A stretch of DNA of 64,000 nt from Symsagittifera roscoffensis (taxonomy: Eukaryota > Xenacoelomorpha > Acoela > Convolutidae): NCBI RefSeq assembly GCF_963678635.1, contig NC_087063.1, positions 40,068,759 through 40,132,758 on the forward strand, given 5' to 3'. A program made the position numbers and the translations under genes. The stretch's first letter is position 1, and each line of letters begins with the position of its first letter. Shown piece by piece: positions 57,994-64,000 of this stretch. The notes below the pieces were generated by a model. It ran no database searches. It worked only from the letters and a program-made list of their open reading frames with translations, and had not been told where the DNA came from.

Positions 57994-58527
57994 ATATTCA
58001 AGGAAGCACCAACAAAGTACCTATTCCTTGCGGATTCTCAAGCGGGATTCCTAGAAGCCGGAAATCGCAACATCTTGTCGCTCCCTGGGGCCAGCATCAG
58101 ACACTTATACGACTATAATCCGCCCGCAGGTCGCTTTGAAATCATCATACTTTTCATTGGAGGAAACGACCTCTTTGACGGTTTCGAGCTTTCGTCGAAG
58201 ACTCCACAAAAAATTGCGCAAGATCTGATAGAACTTGCTGATTTTGCCTGCCAGAGAACCCGCAGCAGCGTCCTTGTCTTGGGAATTCATGATCGCGACG
58301 AACATAGAGAAAGAGCGAGCGTAACGAACGATATCGTCAAAGCAAGAGCAGAAAGAAAATCTCCCAGATTCAAACAAAAATCTGAGTGGAAATATCGAAC
58401 TGTCAGCAGTTTCACGTCAGGCAGACGCTATTTCAAATTAGATAAAATTCACCTCAACATGGACGGTTTCAACAACGTCAAAAATCAAGTCAAAGAAAAA
58501 TTTTTGTATTCGAAAAACAAAAAATAA
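57970..58527 (+). CDS. SGNH-hydrolase (GDSL/esterase-like) frame, plus strand, intact
   Basis: An uninterrupted 185-codon frame with the full SGNH set. ADSQ at 21-24 (Ser23), Gly40 in SLPGAS, GGND at 64-67 (Asn66) and LDKIHLN with Asp158 and His161. The length suits a single esterase domain. The MTGYSRFH start overlaps the start of the opposite-strand SGNH frame (57993), giving a head-to-head pair. The domain is retroelement-borne here (unit B), and its homologue in unit A is broken. In CR1-type LINEs a similar esterase domain sits in ORF1. Its substrate is unknown. Whether it is expressed or merely the least damaged relic cannot be decided from sequence. Confidence 0.68.
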   Translation: MTGYSRFHIFKEAPTKYLFLADSQAGFLEAGNRNILSLPGASIRHLYDYNPPAGRFEIIILFIGGNDLFDGFELSSKTPQKIAQDLIELADFACQRTRSSVLVLGIHDRDEHRERASVTNDIVKARAERKSPRFKQKSEWKYRTVSSFTSGRRYFKLDKIHLNMDGFNNVKNQVKEKFLYSKNKK

Positions 58528-58630
58528 TTGAACGACGCAGGAAACACGAAAGTTGTCAACTGCAAAACAAGCAACTGCGACTGTAGCCATTTGTATCAAC
58601 CTTCAATAGAAGAGTTAATATTTTTTAGTA

Positions 58631-58763
58631 TTCTTAGGCACCACCGGTCATTCAGTACTAAAACAAGTACCGAATTTTTTACCAAAGGTACCCTTAGGTA
58701 CTACCGGTGAGAACTTGTGTCCCTGTCCTATTTCTTCCAAAGGTGCCCTTAGGCACCACCGGT
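58631..58763 (+). repeat. LINE 5' region: three roughly 58-bp repeats with hairpins
   Basis: CTTAGGxACxACCGGT recurs at about 58633, 58692 and 58749. The second and third are preceded by complementary arms: GGTACC-CTTA-GGTACT (58687-58702) and GGTGCC-CTTA-GGCACC (58742-58757). The array lies just upstream of the ORF1 start. Confidence 0.75.
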
Positions 58764-58767
58764 TGAA

Positions 58768-59165
58768 ATGATAAAAAACAACACCATAATGATGGAAAAT
58801 ACATGCAAAACTTGCAATAGCAAAATAAATGCAAGAGAGCAATCTTTTGATTGCATATCATGTGGATGTAGAATGCATCTGACAGCAAAGTGCACCAAAC
58901 TTCGTAACAATGCATTGTCGGGTATAAACAAAATGGGCATGAACATACTTTTACTGCGTAACACGTGCGTTTCGGCAAACCAACAAGAAAAGATAAAGTC
59001 ACTAATGGCAAAACCAGACCCAGTAAAGAAGGCAAAAAAATAGGAAATGAGATGGAAGAACTTAAGGAGACAGTCTCGGAAATTAAAAACATACTATCAA
59101 AACCAGCAAAACAACCAGATATGAAACCAAATCAACAAGAATCAAACTTAACCACATCGGACTAA
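58768..59165 (+). pseudogene. LINE ORF1 N-terminus: PHD-like finger and coiled coil
   Basis: The ATG at 58768 opens a 91-codon frame: CKTCNSK, FDCISCGCRMHLTAKC and LRNTC form CxxC...CxxC...H...C...C, a PHD-like finger. At a run of A's near 59035 the frame shifts. The other frame continues with a coiled-coil stretch (NEMEELKETVSEIKNILSK) to 59165. ORF1 proteins bind element RNA. Confidence 0.72.
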
Positions 59166-59279
59166 AACAAAAAACAATAATCAGACAATAGAAATAAGGA
59201 TAAAAGGAGTAAAAGAGAGCAATGACAAGGATCCTAGAAAGCGCCAACAACACGACTTCTGTGAAGTACAGAAAATCCT

Positions 59280-59535
59280 GACTAATATGGAGCTTGAATG
59301 TAAATTTAACGACTCGATTCGACTAGGCCAAAGAGGTAGTGATCGTGACAGAACGATACTTCTTAAACTGCCAAAAATACTTTAAAATTATTCGAAAAAC
59401 AGATACAATTCCAGGTGAAGTCTACCTGGATGATCAAAGAGCTACATCAAATATCGATAAAACCAATTTGTTTAATAAATACTTTCAGTCAGTTTTTAGC
59501 CACTCCCTCTCTGTAGGCGCTTGGAGCTTGAATGG
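59280..59535 (+). other. Insertion of an RT-linker segment within ORF1
   Basis: 59375-59522 repeats the segment at about 60985-61135 (ATTCCAGGTGAAGTCTACCT and flanks). About 80 bp of ORF1 is present on both sides of it (59292-59370 and 59540-59617, AGAACGATACTTCTTAAACT). The insertion brings part of the endonuclease-RT linker into ORF1. Confidence 0.82.
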
Positions 59536-59880
59536 AGCTTGAATGCAAATTTAACGACTCAATTAGACTAGGTCAAAGAGGTAATGATCGTGACAGAACG
59601 ATACTTCTTAAACTGCCAAAGGTATGGCTGAAACGGTTGATCTTATCATCAGCACAAAAACTGAAAAACTATGGAGTTTCACTAATCATAAGCAAGGAAC
59701 TAACAAACGAAGAAGCCGCGATATAAAAAGATTCTTGAAAGATAAGAAGAGATCTTATAGATCAGGGATAAAATAAGAAAGACTTTAGTGTAAGGGATGT
59801 CAAGCTATACAAAAAAGATGGAAACCAATGGATAGTGATATCGCCTATATCGGAAACGACAGAAAACTACTAAATAAGAC
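59532..59880 (+). pseudogene. LINE ORF1 C-terminal nucleic-acid-binding region
   Basis: CKFNDSIRLGQ, DRTILLKLP, KRLILSSAQKLKN, VSLIISKELTNEE, then, in other frames, FLKDKKRSYR and VRDVKLYKKDGNQW. This succession is the usual one of the ORF1 RRM-like and C-terminal domain in CR1/Jockey LINEs (VRLGK...RPLLVxF...ISxDLTxEE). A stop at 59724 breaks the frame. Confidence 0.7.
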
Positions 59881-59939
59881 AAAAAGCTAATCTAATACTA
59901 ATAATATCAGAAGCATCTTAGAATATTCTAGAAGAAGTC

Positions 59940-60490
59940 TCTTCTCGAGTGCCATCCGATCTAAAAACATCTGCGATATCATTTGTCTAACAGAGACATG
60001 GTTAACTGAAATTGTGACGAAAAGAGCGATATTTCTTGAGAAATTTAACATCCATAGGAATGACAGGCAAAGCATTAACGGCAAATCAAAACACGGAGGT
60101 GTTGTAAACGGGATAAACCACGAAATAACTCACTACTGCATACACTCAGCTTTCAATGACTGTCTAATAGTCAAGCTCTTGATCAAAAACCCCGTCATTA
60201 TAGCTTTCATATACTGTGCCCCAAAAAGAAGCGAATACCGCTGGTCGTCAAAAACCCTACTGAGTTTTCTGTATTTTTTTTTGGAAAAACAAATAGAATT
60301 AAACGTAAGAAACGTGATGATTACTGGAGACATCAACTTTGCTCAAACGGACTGGTCGACCAAAATCTCCTCTGTCGAAGACGAACAGGCCTTCTTGAAC
60401 GCTCTTGCAGAACTTAACTTTGAACAAATGATAACGGGAAAAGAAAAAGTACAAGTAGACGTAATACTCTGCAACCACCTAATTTTTTAA
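59940..60490 (+). pseudogene. LINE endonuclease
   Basis: SKNICDIICLTETWLTE (catalytic Glu of ETWL), then KHGGVVNGI, FIYCAPKRSEYRW (YRPP-like), NVMITGDINFAQTDWST (GDFN block with Asp and Asn) and VDVILCNH. The frame is open from about 59950 to the stop at 60488-60490, where the last blocks (SDHxPI) should follow. YxPP has become YCAP, so damage is visible even in the open part. The protein would nick target DNA for priming. Confidence 0.82.
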
Positions 60491-61211
60491 ACTCTCGTGA
60501 AAAAAGACAATAGACTCACATTCTTGTATAAAACGAATAATCCTCCTTACCACGAAAAACTCAACCTAATTTTAAAGAAAAAGAAGTAAATGACCGCAAT
60601 GGATTCCAGGGATTCTCGTTCTCGAAACCAAACTGGGACGAAATAAATCAATATACCAATGAAAACCCATTTAACCCATACTGCTATAGCAATGTTGATC
60701 TAATGACCGGAATGTGGTACACTTGGCTACTTAAAATGATCGAAAAGCAATTCCCAGGAAAACAAAACATCGAAGTTCTCTAAAACATCTAAAAGCTTGG
60801 GTAACATCTAAAACATCAAAACTCATCAAAATTATGGATACAATGCGCAGAAAATGTGAAAAAAACGTGGCCGAATGTCAGTTATACAATGTGAAAACAT
60901 TTGAAAAACACCTAGAGTTAAACTTAAGCGAAGACCAAAGATCATAGGAAGAAAACTTATTTGTTGATGGTAACTTCTCAAAATTGTAAAAGTACTTTAA
61001 AAGTATTCGAAAAACAGAAACAATTCCAGGTGAAGTCTACCTGAATGATCAAAGAGCTACATCAAATATCAATAAAACCAATTTGTTTAATAAATAATTT
61101 CAGTCAGTTTTTAGCCACTCCCTCTATGTAGGCGAGAATAACCCATCTCATGAATGTAAAATAGCGAATCTCCATTTTATCACCACGGAAATTGAAAAAA
61201 TTCTTGAAAAC

Positions 61212-61985
61212 ATGGATACCAACAAAGCCAAAGAACCTGATAACCTAGGAAACATTCTTTGGAAAAAACTCAGCTGTTCTATCTCTCAATCTCTATATCT
61301 ACTTCTTAACACAATTGCTTATGAATTTGTTTTTCCGTCAAAATGGAAAACAAGCGAAATTGTTCTTATCTTCAAAGAGGGAGACAAACAACATGTCTCA
61401 AACAAGCAACCAAAAAGTCTGCTAACGGTTATCTCAAAGGTGTTAGAAAAAGTAATTTTCGATAAAATGATTTCATCAGTAAAATTTAGCATCTCAAACT
61501 CACAACATGGCTTCCGACAAAAACGATCTACTGTTACAATTCTCATTGAGTATCTCCATGAGGTATATACTTACTATGACAATATCGAAACAAAATACCT
61601 GGCTTGCCTCTACCTAGTTTTCCAAAACGCATTCGACGAGGTGAACCACGCAAAGATAATTGAAAAATCAAGGAGCTTTGGGTTCACAGGACAATGTTTA
61701 AGGCTACTAAAAAATTATCTAACAGATAGAAAACAAACCGTTCACATTGGACACGCGGTATCCGAGCCATTTTCAGTACACAGTGGTGTGCCTCAGGGGT
61801 CAGTTCTCGGACCTTTGATGTTTATTCTCTATATAAATGACCTACCAGATTGTGCAAAGTCAGCAAGTTTTGGCTACGCAGGCGATTACAAAATTGTTTG
61901 CAATGACCCATTAATTTTAAATATCGATGCGAAGAGAAATTGGAATTGGTGTGTGAAGAATTCTATTGCAGTAAATATGTCATAA
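61212..61985 (+). pseudogene. LINE reverse transcriptase with YAGD active site
   Basis: 257 open codons. FPSKWKTSEIVLIFKEGDKQ, KSLLTVISKVLEKVIFDKM, SQHGFRQKRSTV, QNAFDEVNHAKI (motif A region), [20 protein letters not shown] (motif B) and FGYAGDYKIV (motif C). The first catalytic Asp of YADD is Gly (GGC at 61881-61883), and the motif A first Asp position reads YLVFQNAFD. RT activity is therefore not expected despite the open frame. The domain ends at the stop 61983-61985. Confidence 0.87.
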
Positions 61986-62000
61986 ACAAAAATTTTCAGT

Positions 62001-62522
62001 GTGAAACGAAATGAAAAAGTTAAAGTAAATGGAACTGTTCTTGAAGAAACAGCAGAAATGAAAAATTTAGGTCTCATAATCACTAGCACATTAAGTTGGA
62101 CTGAAAAAGCTACAAATAGATCTGCCAAAGCTCCAAAGGCATTATGCTCTGTGAAAAGAAACATCTCCAAAAAAACAACAAAGACCATGTAATTAAAATC
62201 ATAAAAATCATATGTTGCACTTATAGTAGGTTATGGCTCATCATCATGGAAACCCTCAAAAAGAAAACTCAAAATAATTGAATGTGAACAAAAGAAAGCA
62301 ACAGCATGGATATTGAGTCCAACTCAAGAATACAAAGATCGATTGATTTCCCTTCATATCCTTCCCCTGTCACTTTATCATGAACTACACATTCCACTGC
62401 TACTGTACAAAATCCTAACTGAAAAAACTGGCCTACCATTGAAAAAATTCATATTGTTAAGGAAAAAGATATGCGAGTATGAAAAAAAATCAAAAAAAAA
62501 AAATTTCGACTGCAAAAATTAG
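62001..62522 (+). pseudogene. LINE RT C-terminal domain fragments
   Basis: KVNGTVLEETAEMKNLGLII (typical KDLGVxIs block) and LSWTEKATNRSAKA in the frame ending at 62192. Then VGYGSSSWKP, IECEQKKATAWILSP and YKDRLISLHILPLSLYHELH are read in the frames to 62522. This is the connection region downstream of RT in CR1/Jockey LINEs. Confidence 0.75.
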
Positions 62523-62790
62523 AGTCTGCTTTTTTCCTGAGAGCCTGCAATATTACGAACGCCTTGAATGAACACCTCAAATTCGATATCATGGAGCACG
62601 AAAACATAAAAGAAATAATAAAGAAAGTTTTCTGGAGATATTTTAAAGAGAAATTCAACGTAAGCGATCCATGCCCCTGGAGAATTGACTGCCGATGCAT
62701 GAACTGTAAAAACATTAGAAAACTAAACTTTTAAAAATTTAGATCTGACGAAAACTGAAAGGGAGCTAACTCCCTTGGATTCAATTTTCC

Positions 62791-63239
62791 TATATTCTTG
62801 TTTATTTTGATTATTTTTTTGTCCTTTATGTGCCAATTACAAGCTTCTGGGAAAAGTCAGGGATGCGCCTTGCCTGGAATCGGGGCATCCACCTGAAACA
62901 AAGACAGCGAAGGCAACGGTGAAGTTCTTACGTAGAAAGTTGGGGGAATGGTTGGCCAATGAATCAAGGAGTTTAATTTAAATAGGAGAGTTAAAAAAAC
63001 GAAAAATTGATGGGTTGGAACGGTACAACTTGTGGTGTTGTTGAAGGGTAGTTCCACCTGCTCACTCCTTCTTGCGTCTAGATTCGCTAGGGAAGCTTCA
63101 CTCGCCTACGGATGGGACGGTTAGGTTTGGTTAGATAATCAGAAGAGGAAAGCCCAGCGCGCATATGATATGAAATCACACAAGCGGTAAATTTGAACAA
63201 AGGATATTTAATAAGTTTATCACAACAACAATAATTAGG
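62791..63239. other. No gene recognised
   Basis: Between the LINE 3' end and the gypsy integrase remains. No motif and no LTR or primer-binding site is identified. Confidence 0.45.
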
Positions 63240-64000
63240 CTAATCAATCGTAAACTGTGGTCCTCGATCAGAGTGACACTCTCCGGCAATCCGTATCTTG
63301 CAAAAACTTGTGTGACAACACATCAATGATTGCCGCAGAAGATGCTGAATCCAAAAGAAAGGCTTCTAAATAACCTCTTTATTCATCAGGAAGAGTGAAT
63401 TTCCTTTTCACTGCCCCAGACGACGTTGGCTTCGGATCAATAAAGTCAAGTGACAGTCTATGTATCGTTTAATCTTCAAGTGTTTGAAAACGAGGCTTTG
63501 GCTTGCAGCATATGCCACAATTGTTGACGTGTCTCTCGAAATCCAATTTCTGATTGATCCAGAATCATCCTTCCCTGACCAGTGCTAGAGTAGCCTGTAT
63601 GATCAGATGATCAAAACTGTTGTGCGCTCGGGACGTATCAGATCGATGGAAGGAAGGAAATTGGGCAAACTATCCGGGTGACACCCCCAGTTTCAATTAA
63701 ACACAAAATTTCATGCAGCAACTTAAACCGTTTGCTTTTACTCAACAGCTCAAGCGAAACCTCGGCAGACCTAACCATGGCATCGAGGTTGATTTTCAAT
63801 GCCGACTACTCGGGATCCTCGCTTTGTGCCGAATGCAACCCCTCCACCGTAAATTAGGACTTCAGAGTCTGCAAAGCTAACGCTCTCGAAAATGCATCGG
63901 CCGCCATATTGTCTACTGACTTCGCGTAGAAAAAGAAGAAAGAATTAGTTCCCTTAAATAATAAATTAAGGCAAAATAAAAACAAAAATATCAAGTCAAG
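63240..64000 (-). mobile_element. Ty3/gypsy element fragment: end of RNase H and integrase (minus strand)
   Basis: On the minus strand from about 63930: VDNMAADAFSRALAL is the KxNxxADxLSR motif that follows RNase H. ATLALVREG-stop-FWINQ and ERHVNNCGICCKPKPR are the integrase zinc-binding region with its CxxC (about 63500-63600). LDFIDPKPTSSGA and GLPESVTLIEDHS correspond to the integrase core. Several stops and frameshifts are present. It extends beyond the window. This fragment and the 27370-30070 relic do not overlap in domain content, so they could be unrelated copies. Confidence 0.78.

Larger units (their letters stand above)
54746..58575. mobile_element. Retroelement unit B, rearranged second copy
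   Basis: Collinear with unit A from its start to about 56610 (nuclease-like and RT C-terminal regions). It then lacks the RT N-terminus and PHD finger and carries instead an extra RT segment (56614-57495, copy C). It then resumes with the minus-strand SGNH tail and ends with the plus-strand SGNH frame. It is 3.83 kb long. Confidence 0.75.
58600..62790 (+). mobile_element. Near full-length LINE (CR1/Jockey-like), plus strand
   Basis: 5' region with repeats and hairpins (58630-58765), ORF1 with PHD-like finger (58768 on), endonuclease (59940-60490), RT (61212-61985), C-terminal domain (62001-62520) and a 3' end with GGGAGCTAACTCCC at 62760-62773 followed by T-rich sequence. All parts are in order. 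Stops, frameshifts and an internal insertion inactivate it. Confidence 0.85.

Noticed and set aside
50294-58575. DIRS/Ngaro assignment based on the SGNH hydrolase
   Set aside because: Ngaro-type elements are known to carry such a hydrolase, but the RT motifs here do not look DIRS-like and no tyrosine recombinase was seen.
58694-59092. 132-codon minus-strand Cys-rich frame
   Set aside because: It is antisense to the LINE PHD-like finger. The cysteines do not form a finger pattern.

Overview
The window is AT-rich animal (metazoan) nuclear DNA, most likely from an invertebrate. One receptor-kinase-like gene carries a 10.3 kb intron. Around it lie a satellite array, MITEs (small non-autonomous DNA transposons), and broken LINE, Penelope-like and Ty3/gypsy elements. 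No operon, ribosome-binding-site or prophage logic is visible. I cannot name the species from sequence alone.

Layout. 1-5268: 26 exact 196-bp satellite units plus a partial 27th, with a higher-order pattern and a tRNA-like promoter signature in each unit. 5269-13607: mostly unrecognised DNA, with a hAT-type MITE (6955-7384), a tRNA-Lys-like relic (about 7703-7772) and a degenerate tandem repeat (8440-9275). 13608-26359: the only convincing host gene, join(13608..13789, 24109..26359), 810 codons. It reads as signal peptide, leucine-rich repeats, one FN3-like domain, a transmembrane helix and a tyrosine-kinase fold most like Trk, but with catalytic residues lost. Its intron holds three MITE families.

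27370-30070: decayed Ty3/gypsy element (+). 30104-32760: three copies of a roughly 1-kb repeat. 33890-37395: Penelope-like relic whose GIY-YIG end is tandemly duplicated. 39060-45405: two pieces of one LINE family interleaved with copies of a 900-bp repeat. 45410-48890: a LINE on the minus strand. 49050-49710: an SGNH-hydrolase relic (minus). 50294-58575: a head-to-tail duplication of a retroelement with two head-to-head SGNH-hydrolase reading frames, a PHD-like finger, an unusual reverse transcriptase and a nuclease-like C-terminus. 58600-62790: a nearly full-length LINE (+). 63240-64000: gypsy integrase region (minus), running off the end.

The observations I rate highest are the Trk-like pseudokinase receptor with LRR plus FN3 architecture, including a possible swapped Lys/Glu pair; the head-to-head SGNH-hydrolase retroelement; and the satellite with nested higher-order repeats and a tRNA-like core. 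Retroelement genes are listed as pseudogenes because almost all carry stops or frameshifts. Calls rest on motifs read by eye, with no database search.
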